Origin: Mangifera indica
Taxonomy: Eukaryota; Streptophyta; Magnoliopsida; Sapindales; Anacardiaceae
Length of the DNA stretch: 64,000 bases
Reading direction: 5' to 3'
Assembly (NCBI RefSeq): GCF_011075055.1
Contig: NW_025401095.1
Coordinates: forward strand, 710,501-774,500
Shown one piece after another: positions 25,598 through 35,601 of this stretch (position 1 is its first letter; each line of letters starts with the position of its first letter). The notes under the pieces are model-generated. The model searched no databases. It was given only the letters and a program-made list of their open reading frames with translations, and was not told where the DNA came from. The position numbers and the translations under genes are program-made.

Positions 25598-26259
25598 TGA
25601 TCATCTACAACCTCTAATATGCTAACCAAACCGAATGCGACTTCAAACCACTACAACTCACATATTAACATGTTTTATCACCACAATAATTTTAACAAAA
25701 ACATGATTAACCACACATCTTAACAATATTCCAATTCAAAACATGATATGATGCTTTAATCTTATAATAATCATAATCACATTGCATCATCATAAATTCT
25801 AGAAAGCATTAGTAAGTCCTACTTACCTTTTAGAGTTCTTGCTAAAACCAAGGCATAAAAGAGGCTCATTTTCTCTTCTTTCCTTATCACCACATCATCA
25901 AAATAAAACCATCGAAGTCAATGCATGGAAGCCAAATGGTCAAACTTTTGATTTCTCTCACTTTTTTGGAGATTTTGTGCGTTTAAGGATTACGAATCAT
26001 AATTCTTAAAATGTAGCAACATGCCCTTTAAAAAGCTAAAATGCATAATGCCACACATGGCCATGGGCTTGTACCATTCGTACATGGTTGTGTGTCATGC
26101 AATTTGAATTTTACATGAAATCCATCTTATCTAGCTAACATGGCAATGACATATCGGTATGACCTCTTTATACATTATTGTGTGTCACCCATAACTTATA
26201 TCTATCATAAACATAAGAACAAACGCTTGTGCCCTTGAGTCGTACCTCTGGGTGTTACA
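24680..26259 (-). repeat. G1-family LTR, copy a (truncated)
   Basis: Matches the right two thirds of the LTR at 31751-34043. Shared blocks include GGCATATCTTATGCCTTGTT, AATCTCTTTACTAGCTCT, AAGCAATCTTGGCATAGAAA and GATCAACACATTAATCTAAT. It ends GGGTGTTACA. The sequence to its right matches that to the right of the 34043 border, so LTR plus flank were duplicated together. It includes a long (TA)n run at 25545-25594. Confidence 0.75.
25545..25594. repeat. (TA)n microsatellite inside G1 LTR copy a
   Basis: About 25 TA units. The equivalent position in the LTR at 31751-34043 holds only a few units (near 33445), and the truncated LTR at 26793 starts at this point with a TG-rich run. Confidence 0.95.
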
Positions 26260-26790
26260 AGAGTGATAATGAAAGCCTCATTTTTAGTTTAAAAAATGTC
26301 ACTTAGGTAACTTTGGATAACAATTCCTATGCAATTAAGGATTATTGCTTTCACTATGGAAAAATGGTTGGAGCTCAATCTCATTTGCTTTCTCTTGGTT
26401 GAGATCGATGAGGTAATTTCTCATTGCTCTCACTATCTAAAATAGGTAAAGGTATTACCTTTCAGAACGTAACTAATGGTTTTAGAGATGTACCTATTCC
26501 TCATTCTTCTTCCATCTCATTTAGATGAAAAGCTTTATCAATATCACCCTTATTATAAGAAACATCCTTTATGAATATAACATCTCTAGATTCAATTTTA
26601 GTTATTTTTCCATGAATCCTCCCCAATGAACACATAGTGTTTATAGTATCTTATAAAGATACACTTCTACCTTTTTGGTCCTAGTTTTTCAAACTTATGG
26701 GAAAAGTTATAGATAAAAACTACTGACCCTTAAGGTCATAATTGATTTAAATCAAATTTTCTATCTATTCATAACTCATAGGTAATGGAA
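26260..26790 (-). pseudogene. Duplicated copia-1 integrase/hinge segment
   Basis: Matches 34044-34153 joined to 35602-36060, without the 1.45-kb solo LTR that separates those pieces. On the minus strand it carries the end of the integrase region (SIASTPYEL, then a KLRPREKKC-like block, then ESRDV). It lies between two G1 LTR pieces. It looks like a copy of the flanking sequence carried with LTR copy a. Confidence 0.7.
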
Positions 26791-26792
26791 GC

Positions 26793-27494
26793 AATTGATA
26801 TATGTGTGCGTGTGTGTTCATCTACAACCTCTAATATGCTAACCAAACTAAACACAACTTCAAACCACTATAACTCATATATTAACATGTTCTATCACCA
26901 TAATAATTTTAACAAAAACATGATCAAACACATGTCTTAATAATGTTCTAATTCAAAACATGATATGATGTTTTAATCTCATAATAATCGTAATCATATT
27001 GTATCATCAAAAATTATAGAAAACACTAACAAGTCTTACTTACCTCTTGGAGTTCTTCCTATAACTATGGCACAAGGGAGACTTCTTATCTCTTCTTTCC
27101 TTGTCACCATGTTATTAGAATCAAGCCGCCAAAGTCACTGTATAGAAGCTTAATGGTTAAACATTTTCTTTCCTTCACTTTTGGGAGATTTTATGCATTT
27201 ATGGATTATGAATAATAATCCCTAAAACGTAGTGACATGTCTTTTATAAAACTAAAATGTGTAATGCCACACATAGTCATGTACCACCTGTACACGGTCG
27301 TGTGTTGTGCAATTTGAATTTTATGTAAAATCTATCTTATCTAACTAATATGACAATGACAAACAGGTATGACCTCTCGATACATGATCGTTTGTTACCC
27401 AAAACTCATATTTTGACCTTTTAATCCATATAACATATATTATAAACATGAAAAAATACATTTATACCCTTGAGATGTATTTGTAGGTGTTACA
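26793..27494 (-). repeat. G1 3' LTR, copy b (truncated)
   Basis: Matches 25600-26259 (CATCTACAACCTCTAATATG, then GCTAACCAAAC, GAGTTCTT, GTACACGGTCGTGTG) and ends TAGGTGTTACA. Its left part is missing, with the break at a TG/TA-rich microsatellite. Confidence 0.75.
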
Positions 27495-27559
27495 ATTCCC
27501 TATTCCTTAGTGGAATTCTGATCCTAAAATTCATTAGGAATAGTTCAAGTTGTTTATCT

Positions 27560-30320
27560 TTTATATTCTACTCCATTCTTAGGTATCCTTCTCAACCTTA
27601 TAATTCCTCTAAAGCATATTGACTAAGGGAATCTATTTGTTCCTCAACTATTAATCCTCTTGTTAAGAATCTGAGTTATTCTTTAATTATAACTCAAGTC
27701 CTTTGATAGTTGAATCTCCTTGGTCTTTAACACACGAGAAAGGTCACTAAATATACTTGGTAAAAATAAAACATAAAACATATCATGAATGTGGTCTATG
27801 CTCGTTAGTACTATAAACCTATAAGGTACCTTACTGACTTGCTTGATAATCTCATATATGCGGATGTATTTGGCAGCTAATTTACCCTTTCTCTTGAATC
27901 TCATCATATGTTTAAAAAGGGCTATTCAGATAAAAACCATGTCCCTTACATTAAACTCCAAGTCTTGACACCTTTGATTAAAATAACTCTTTTATTGATC
28001 CTAGGCCTGTTTCATTCTTTATTTGATTAGTTAGACATCTTCAATCATTTTTTGAGTCATCTTTGGTCTAAGAGATTGAACCAATGTATCGTTCTCACCC
28101 AACTCATCTTAATGTAAAAGAGAATGACACCTTATACCATAAAGTGCCTCATGGGGCATCATCTAAATTGTTGCCTAATAACTATTATTATAAATGAAGT
28201 CTACCAAAAGGCAACATTTGAACCTAACTTATTCTATGGTTTAAATAATAAGCTCTCAACATGTTTTCCAACACTTAATTTGTCCTCTTAGTCTGACCAT
28301 CTGTTTGTGGGTGATAGATTGTATAAAATGCCAAATTAGTGCCTAAAGACCTATGCAAACTCTACCAAAACATTGACACAAACCTCATGTCTTTATTTGA
28401 TATTATGGTTTTGGGCACACCATGTAATGTGACAATCTTTCAAACATATGATTTCCCCAATTGATTTGTAAGAGTGGTGTCTTTAATAAGCAGAAAATGT
28501 ATTGTCTTGGTTAATTTGTCATTTATTCCCTAAAAGTGTATTAAAACCATTTTGAACCATTGAGAGCCTAATAATGAAGTCTATAGAGATATGTTTTCAC
28601 TTCTACTCAGATACACTTAAAGGTTGAAGTAATCTTGATGGTTTATAGTGTTCAACCTTAATCTACTAATAGGTGAGACATTTAGCAACATACTCACCCA
28701 CCTCTGTTTTCATGCAAGACCATCAAAAACTTATCCTTAAGTCATGATGCATCTTTAAACCCCTGGGATGGTCAATGTAAAGAGAGCTATGAACTATTGT
28801 GAGAATCTTCTGCTTTAGCTTTGTTATAGATTCTATAAACTATTCCTTTAAATTTAAGGATGCCATTTATTATCTGAAAATCTAACTCAAGACCACCTTA
28901 AATCTTCTATATTTTTTGTCTATACCAATCATTCTGAAACTGAGTTATCTTAATCTCCTCTATTAGCAAGAACTTGATCTTTAATTTAGCTAGAGTCTCA
29001 ATTACTAGCTCAATTTGCTTTCGATCTAGATATATCTAAATTTCTCTCTAAACCATTAAATATTACAAGAACATCTTTCTACTAAAGGTATCTGTAATTA
29101 CGTTTGCCTTGCCTAAATAATATTTGATGTCATAATAGTACTACTTTACTAACTTGAGTCATCTCCTCTGTCTCATGTTAAACTCTTTTTAAGTGAAGAA
29201 GTACCTGAGGCTCTTGTGATCGATATAGATATTACATCTTACCATATACAAGTAGTGCCTCTAAATCTTAAAAGTAAATACCACTGTTGCATAAATATTA
29301 CTCCCAAACCACCATGGATGCATTGGTGTATAGATTATACTCGACCCCTCATTTGATAGGGCCAAAATTTGAGTAGAAGTTCATCTTTTTTTCAACTCTT
29401 GGAAACTCTTCTCATAAGAATCTAACTGCTAAAATTGAGTTTCCTTCTTAGTGAGAGCTATCAGGTGTCTTGCTGGCTTAGCGAACCCTTAACAAATCTT
29501 TTGTAGTACCCTACTAAACCCAAAAAACTACAAACTTTCTTGAGTGTCTTGGTCCACCGATATACCCTATGTTAAGACTATATGCCTTAAGAAAGCTATT
29601 TGATCAAACCAAAATTCATACTTGGTGAACTTGGCATACAATTGCTTTTTCTCAACCTCTATAAGGTAGACCTCAAGTATTTCTCACGCTCTTTGTGACT
29701 TTTAGAGTATATTAGAATATCACTAAAATGGTATTTTTGGCTAAATAGTTAAACTTATGAGAGTATTTCTTTACTAATTCTGTACACTATGTCAATGTAA
29801 GAAACTCTTGAGCCTGGATACATGTCACATTTGCTCCTTTATACTTAATCTTAAATCTCCTTCTAAACTCTAACGAAGACATTTTTGAAATCTTGGTCGT
29901 CTCTTGAACCTGATTCCATCATGTTTTAGCACTAGATTTAAAGAAATAGGTAGCATATCTAACTCTTTCTTGATCCATCATGTCAAATAAGGCCATAACA
30001 CTCTCTACTGACTCTAACCACTTCTCAGTTACAATTAAAGCTACACTATCAAAATTCTAGGGTTATTGCATACTAGCAAGTTAAAGATAAGATGCAGCTA
30101 AGTCTTGGTTGGCATTGTTACTGGTGTTATTGTTGGTGTTGAAGTTATCTCTACTGAGCCCTAAGCCTATGTCGACGATATCTAAGCTAACTTACAACTT
30201 GGGTTGGAGCACCTCCTTGCTCCCTAAACATCTCTTTGAATATTTTCTTAACATCTTGAGCATTTAAACTTGACTAAGGAACTTAGGGTGTTGCCCCTTC
30301 ACTTTGACTCTTTTATGGGC
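27560..30320 (-). pseudogene. G1 gag-pol pseudogene
   Basis: Minus strand. Gag begins at a Met near 30320 (MAHKRVKVKG) and includes MDQERVRYATYFFKSSAKTW (about 29990-29930), the family's DEERV..A...L.G.A..W block. The frame then passes straight to the RT thumb (SFLGLVGYYKRFVKG, about 29545-29500), so protease and the catalytic RT core are deleted. RNase H-region sequence follows: IDHKSLRYFFT, KEFNMRQRR and YLGKANVITDTFSRK (about 29240-29090). Integrase remnants follow. The C-terminal block at 27683-27907 (RFKRKGKLAAKYIRIYEI, then YRFIVLTSIDHIHDMFYV) matches the G-K-L-..P-R-Y-I-G-P-F-E-I region of gypsy integrases. Stops are frequent throughout. Confidence 0.8.
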
Positions 30321-30417
30321 CATTAGTAGTTATTTCTTGTGTTAGCATTGGTTTTCCTCATTTTTCCTAAAATGCCCACAACAATAAGTCTCCATAAAAA
30401 CTTAAGAGGTATACTAA

Positions 30418-30498
30418 AACTTGATGGTGAAATGGTAGACACGTGAGACTCAAAATCTCGTGCTAAAGAGCGTGGAGGTTCAAGTCCTCTTTTAGGCA
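30418..30498 (+). tRNA. trnL-CAA: Plastid-type tRNA-Leu (CAA), degenerate copy
   Basis: 81 bases with the plastid trnL-CAA core: GATGGTGAAATGGTAGACAC, GAGACTCAAAATCTC with anticodon CAA, then GCTAAAGAGCGTGGAGGTTC. The acceptor stem is damaged: it begins AAC instead of GCC, and the 3' strand reads TTTAGGCA instead of TCAAGGCA. It is therefore probably inactive in the nucleus. It opens the plastid insert. Confidence 0.85.
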
Positions 30499-31049
30499 TA
30501 AGATTGAGAATGCTCATTGAATGAGCAATTCAATAAGAGATCTTGGATTGAATTGATATATCAATATCGGTTTGATCGGAGATCTTAGAATTGGAATAAG
30601 TTTGATAGCGAATCACGAAATCTTGGTGAAGAAGATGAATTCATATTCACATACATAGGAATTATATAGGAACAAGAATAATCTTGAATTACTTTTTGAA
30701 AAAATGGAAATAGATTTCTTTGGAGTACTAAGACTATTCTAATTCAAATTAAAATACTCATGTAGAAAGAACCGTAATAAATGTAAAGAAGAGACATCTT
30801 TTACCCAGCTTATGAGAAGTATGACTTAATTTGTATTGAAAGTCTATTAAGATAACATTTCCATTTCAAACAGTAGTTTGGAATATAGAAAAAAGTGAAA
30901 TTGACCCAATAATTAGACCCTCGTTAACTCACACTTATTAGATTATAACTTAATTCAATTAGGAATGTCTCAGAAAAAAATTTTTCTTAGTCAGTTCCCA
31001 ATAAAGTCATAAAAATCATTTCGATTTGTTTATCTCTTATTTTAATATA

Positions 31050-31584
31050 ATGGATTTGCCTGGACCATTACATGACTTTCTGTTAGTTTTTTTGGGATCG
31101 GGTCTTATAGTAAGAGGTCTAGGAGTAGTTTTACTTACCAACTCAATTTATTCTGCCTTTTCATTAGGATTGGTTTTTGTTTGTATATCCTTATTCTATA
31201 TTATATCAAATTCCCATTTTTTAGTTGTTGCACAATTTTTCATTTACGTGGGGGCTGTAAATGTTTTAATCATATTTGCTGTAATGTTCATGAATGGTTT
31301 AGACTATTCTAAAGATTTTCATTTTCATCTTTGGACTATTGGGGATAGGGTTACTTCCTTAGTTTGTACAAGCATTTTTTTTTTCACTAATCACTACTAT
31401 TCTAGATACGTCGTGGTATGGGATTATTTGGACTACCCAATCCAACCAGATTATTAAGGAAGATTTAATAAGTAATAGTCAACAAATTGGTATTCATTTA
31501 TCAATGGACTTTTTTCTATCATTTGAACTTATTTTGATAATTCTTTTAGTTGCTTTGATAAGCGCAATTGTCATGGCTCGTTAG
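31050..31584 (+). pseudogene. ndhG: Plastid ndhG copy, frameshifted
   Basis: Encodes the NADH dehydrogenase-like subunit G (NdhG) of the thylakoid NDH complex in its native setting. It starts [18 protein letters not shown] and keeps the family blocks [20 protein letters not shown] and [11 protein letters not shown]. After CTSIF a run of ten T (31375-31384) shifts the frame and the open frame stops at 31457. The other frame continues with [33 protein letters not shown] and [10 protein letters not shown] to a TAG at 31582-31584. The simplest reading is one extra T. Full length would be about 176 residues, as in plastids. It is a relic in nuclear DNA, not an expressed gene. Confidence 0.9.
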
Positions 31585-31735
31585 TAAAAAAATCTTTATA
31601 ACTAGGAACAAAAATGCAAATTCAACCTTTTTCTGTGTTATCACATCTATTGGTTAACATGGTGTGGGGGACTTGCATTTCTGCTCTGTCTGATTACACA
31701 TATACTTTAGGACATCTTTTAGGTATCCAAACCAT

Positions 31736-31748
31736 GCTCTAATACCAA
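31736..31748 (-). other. Primer-binding site of G1
   Basis: The minus strand reads TTGGTATTAGAGC, close to the tRNA-Met primer site. It lies two bases from the inner end of the 31751-34043 LTR. Confidence 0.7.
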
Positions 31749-31750
31749 CT

Positions 31751-34043
31751 TATAAGACCCTCCTTAAGAAATGATGCCCTCTAAGGGAAGATGTCACCAG
31801 ATTGTCTATCTTGAGCATGCAATTAATTTAAAACATGTAATAAACCCATAAAATAATTGAATAAAGTCTTACTTATTAAACTTCATAAATTACTAAAATA
31901 CCTTTTTCAAAACCAAAAGATATACTAAAACCATTATGCGTATAGTCAAATATAATCATAAAATCAAAATGAAATTAAGACTAATAAAAACTGAAATGAC
32001 TGGAATGCTCTTACAGCTCTATGCTTGTAGACTACTACTTGTCTCGTAATCGTTATGATCACTAGTATCTGGACACATGAAAGTAGGGGAGTAAGTAATA
32101 AAAAATTTATTAAGTATTAGACTTTACTAGTAACTTTTACTTAAATCTCTAAAATGCCTTTGATTTTGACCCATACTAACTTTATCATTTGAAGTTGACA
32201 TTAAACTCCTTAAGGATGATGGTGGGTCCTGTATGTAATCCCTTAGCTCAAACTATACTCTAAAGAATGTTTAGGCTATATATCTTAACTCTTGGATTGA
32301 ACTATATACCACTTAGTCATTGAGAAACCACTCTCTAGATTCATATTTGGCATAACCACACTCTCAGTGGAAACATCTATATCTGAAAGCTAAATTGATA
32401 TGTATACTAGGTTGATTGGTCCATATCAAATATAAATATTTGAAACTTCAGCCGTGTGAGTTATCTCTTCGTTCCACTACATCAATTATATCTTAACTAG
32501 ACTTTACTACGAGCGAATACCCTACTATGGGTATGGTGTCTTACTATAATAATGTAGTGAATGTGTATTCATAGTGCCTTCTCGTAATGATCCTATGATG
32601 TCTAGCATACATGTAACTCAAGCATTTACTTAAAGTTGGGCTCATCTTAGCTTCATGGCATATCTTATGCCTTGTTAAAATCTTATCTCTTAGGCACATT
32701 GGGTATTAGTACATATCAAAATCTCTTTACTAGCTCTCAGGATGACCCTTAGATTTTTAACCTAATTCCTCTTCTTTTTTTCTTTAATCTACTTTACATC
32801 GGGGGTGTGTTTATAGACACACGGGGTTGTGTTCCTTTTACTCATACACAATTAGTCCTAATCGTGGCCTTTCTCTATGTATTGCTCTTATAAACACATG
32901 GGTGTATTCTCTTGTCTAACACAGGTGTGTGCCCCTTCAAATATTAATTTCACTTTCCTTTTCTATTTTCTTCTTGATCGTATTACTTATTAAAGGTATT
33001 TTAGTCATTTTGCCCCTCACATGATCATGTTATTGTTATACATAGAAAGTCCACGTGTCCTAGTTGACTACTAATCTATCAACGACGTCTTATGTTTATT
33101 AGAGAGTTAGAAAACTCGACCTGTTGAAATTTCAAACATGTAGAAATTTGAAGTTCGCGTATAGGGCAAATGTCCTATACCACACAATTATGTGGCGAAT
33201 ATAAACAACAGATCGAAAAGACCTAATTTCGATCCCTACTTCATTTCTACATGTTTAATCTCTGTCTAAGCAATCTTGGCATAGAAATAAAGATCAACAC
33301 ATTAATCTAATCTAGTCAAAACACAAATATCATTCCAAATAACCATTAAGCCATAAATCAAAGCATTACGAATTCATACCATGGGTATGACAGTGACTAA
33401 TTGCATAACAAAACCTTTTTTCTCAATATCACCATATTATCCAAATATATAATTTTAACTCATCTATTGACATGTTCTGTCACCACATTAATTTTAACAA
33501 AAGCAGGATCAACCACACATCTTAACAACATTCCAATTCAAAACATGATATGGTATAACAATCGTAATTATATTGCATAATCATAAATTATATAAAGCAT
33601 TGACAGGTCCTATTTACCTTTTAGAGTTCTTGTTGCAACCAAGGCACAAGGGATGCTCATTCTCTCTTCTTTCCTTATCACCACATTATCAAAATCAAAC
33701 CGCTAGAGTCATTGCACAGAAGCTTGATGGTCAAACCTTTGCTCTCTCTCACTTTTGGGAGATTTTGTGAATTTAGGAATTATGAATAATAATCTCTAAA
33801 ACACAATGATATGCCTTTTATAAAACTAAAAAGCATAATGCCACACATGGGTGTGTACTACCCGTACACGACCCTATGTCATGCAATTTGAATTTTATAT
33901 GAAATTCATTTTATCCAACTAACATGACAATAACACATGGGCATGACCTCTCTATACACGACCTTGTGTCACCTATAACTCATATCTATCATAAAAATGA
34001 GAAAAGACACTTGTGCCTTTTAGACATACCTGTGTGTGTTACA
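31751..34043 (-). repeat. G1 5' LTR
   Basis: About 2.3 kb. On the plus strand it begins TATAAGACCC (probably from TGTAAGACCC) and ends TGTGTGTTACA. It matches LTR copies a and b over long stretches. No coding content; small frames inside it such as 33573-33770 are chance. Confidence 0.75.
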
Positions 34044-34153
34044 AGAATGGTAATGCAAACCTCATTTTTAATTTCAAAAATGTTGTTTAGGTACCTTTGG
34101 ATGACCACTCTTACACAATTAAGGATCATTGCTCTCATTATGCAAAACATGTT

Positions 34154-35601
34154 TGTAACATCTCATCTAGATACATACCCTTGATGGAAATATATCAAAA
34201 GGGGCGTACACAATTGAATTATTTGAAAACTTTAATGCCTGATTATATTGATAAAGCATGAAAAAATGTGATGTAATAAAAACACTTTATTAATCAATAC
34301 TCATATGATATCATGTGTTTGAAAATACTAGCAACAATGACAATAATAAAAATGATAAAACAAATAATAAAACTATATGCTTGATGAAAATTGAGTAACA
34401 AAAGACTCCTATCCTCGTGCAATTGTTAACTAGACTATTGGATCTCCCGTCTGCCTTACTACTTACCTCTATCTACAAATATACGAAAAGAAATGTGTGA
34501 GTAAAACTCAGTATGTAGTGACTTTTCAATACCCAAAACTATTATAAATAATTGATGGTAAAACTTGTATTCCATTCGTAAACTAAATGTGGTCACACTA
34601 TAGCACTTTGGTGCCCTGAAATGGATCATCCATAAACAGTGTGAAGACCCAAGCTAAAATCAGCATATTTGATGCCTTGGTGAAAGTTACTATTGTGCTT
34701 TATGCACATGCCAAATGACCTATTGGGTTATCTAAATAGGACACCCTAATCACATAGAAAAATTTTTCTTTTACCATATATGCTGATCAAAACTACTGAC
34801 TAACTGTCTGAAGATGACCTCTACCTTGGGTACTTATGTGGTGCATCCTGCTGATCATACAAGGAACATCTAAAAACCATATCCTTACCATGCACACTTG
34901 AACTAAACTAGGTGTCTACACGTCTTAGTGTTGAGTGCATAATGTATCTTATGGGTATCCAACCTTATTACTTCCATAATTATCGTTACTTACGCATATA
35001 ACAGTGACTATCTAGTTATGTGACACTAGTTGTAAGGATGTTAACTTTTGTCTTGGATTTGATTTGATTTGAGTTTGTGCTGCTGTCCACATAGTCGAGC
35101 ACCTCATTTATGTCTTTCTTGAAATCCTTGTTCTCTAATAGCCCATTATTCTTCTTAGTTAACTTTCCCCTTCTATGCACATAGTCTAGATTATGTGCAT
35201 TCTTAGATTATGAATATAATAGAAACATTCCCAAAATTTCATGATCAAACAAGGGAAGTTGCTTTACTTACTTGGATTTCAGCAAAAATGTTTCCTTTGC
35301 ACAACTACAATGATTGTGGTGATCACTGGAAGCTCTACATGCGATGAAAATACTTCTTCTTTCTCTCACACTCTCTATGTTATATGGCTATGAAAGAAAA
35401 TAAAAGGGAGTTAGGGTTATCACATTTTTATTTTATCTCTAGGACATGATACAAGGGTTATCACGTTTATGTTTAGTTGCATAACTAAAACAACCTCTTG
35501 TTTCGTAGCGATCATAATCTAATCCATTAATTAACTTTCTACTGAATTTGAAAACTAAAAAAAAGACTGAAATGCCTTTGGGGTTACCTGTGGGTGCTAC
35601 A
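34154..35601 (-). mobile_element. Solo LTR of the G2 family, reverse orientation, internally shortened
   Basis: Starts TGTAACATCTCATCTAGATA and ends TTACCTGTGGGTGCTACA, the reverse complements of the G2 LTR ends. The inner sequence (for example GGTATCCAACCTTATTACTT and CTTTCATAGCCATATAACA-type blocks) matches 38337-40644 in reverse. It is 1448 bp against about 2300 bp for full LTRs, so part is lost. The flanks ATGTT (34149-34153) and AAGTT (35602-35606) are a 4-of-5 target duplication. The duplicated segment at 26260-26790 shows the empty site. Confidence 0.75.

Larger units (their letters stand above)
30321..31660 (+). other. Plastid-derived insert (NUPT): trnL-CAA plus ndhG region
   Basis: Contains a tRNA-Leu(CAA)-like sequence and a nearly full ndhG joined in one block. 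Its spacer sequences read like plastid intergenic DNA. In typical plastomes trnL-CAA lies in the inverted repeat and ndhG in the small single-copy region, so the insert joins pieces that are not neighbours. The exact ends and the internal junction cannot be placed by eye. Transfer through a mitochondrial genome is also possible. Confidence 0.8.
26793..34043 (-). mobile_element. G1: minus-strand Ty3/gypsy element with internal deletion and plastid DNA in its leader
   Basis: The 5' LTR is 31751-34043, the primer site 31736-31748 and gag-pol 30320-27560. A minus-strand purine tract (AAGGAATAGGGAA) at 27495-27510 precedes a truncated 3' LTR (26793-27494). Between primer site and gag start lies about 1.3 kb of plastid-derived sequence. 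Protease and most of the RT are missing. The right border abuts copia-1 hinge sequence, so the element was inserted there. Confidence 0.7.

Noticed and set aside
30323..30517. A minus-strand protein (KRGLEPPRSLARDFESHVST)
   Set aside because: It is the antisense of the trnL-CAA relic. Such frames appear in every plastid copy and are not genes.
31026..31457. An intact 143-residue membrane protein gene
   Set aside because: It is the first part of plastid ndhG with a frameshift at a T-run. The rest of the protein follows in another frame to 31584, and the surroundings are a plastid insert inside a retroelement.
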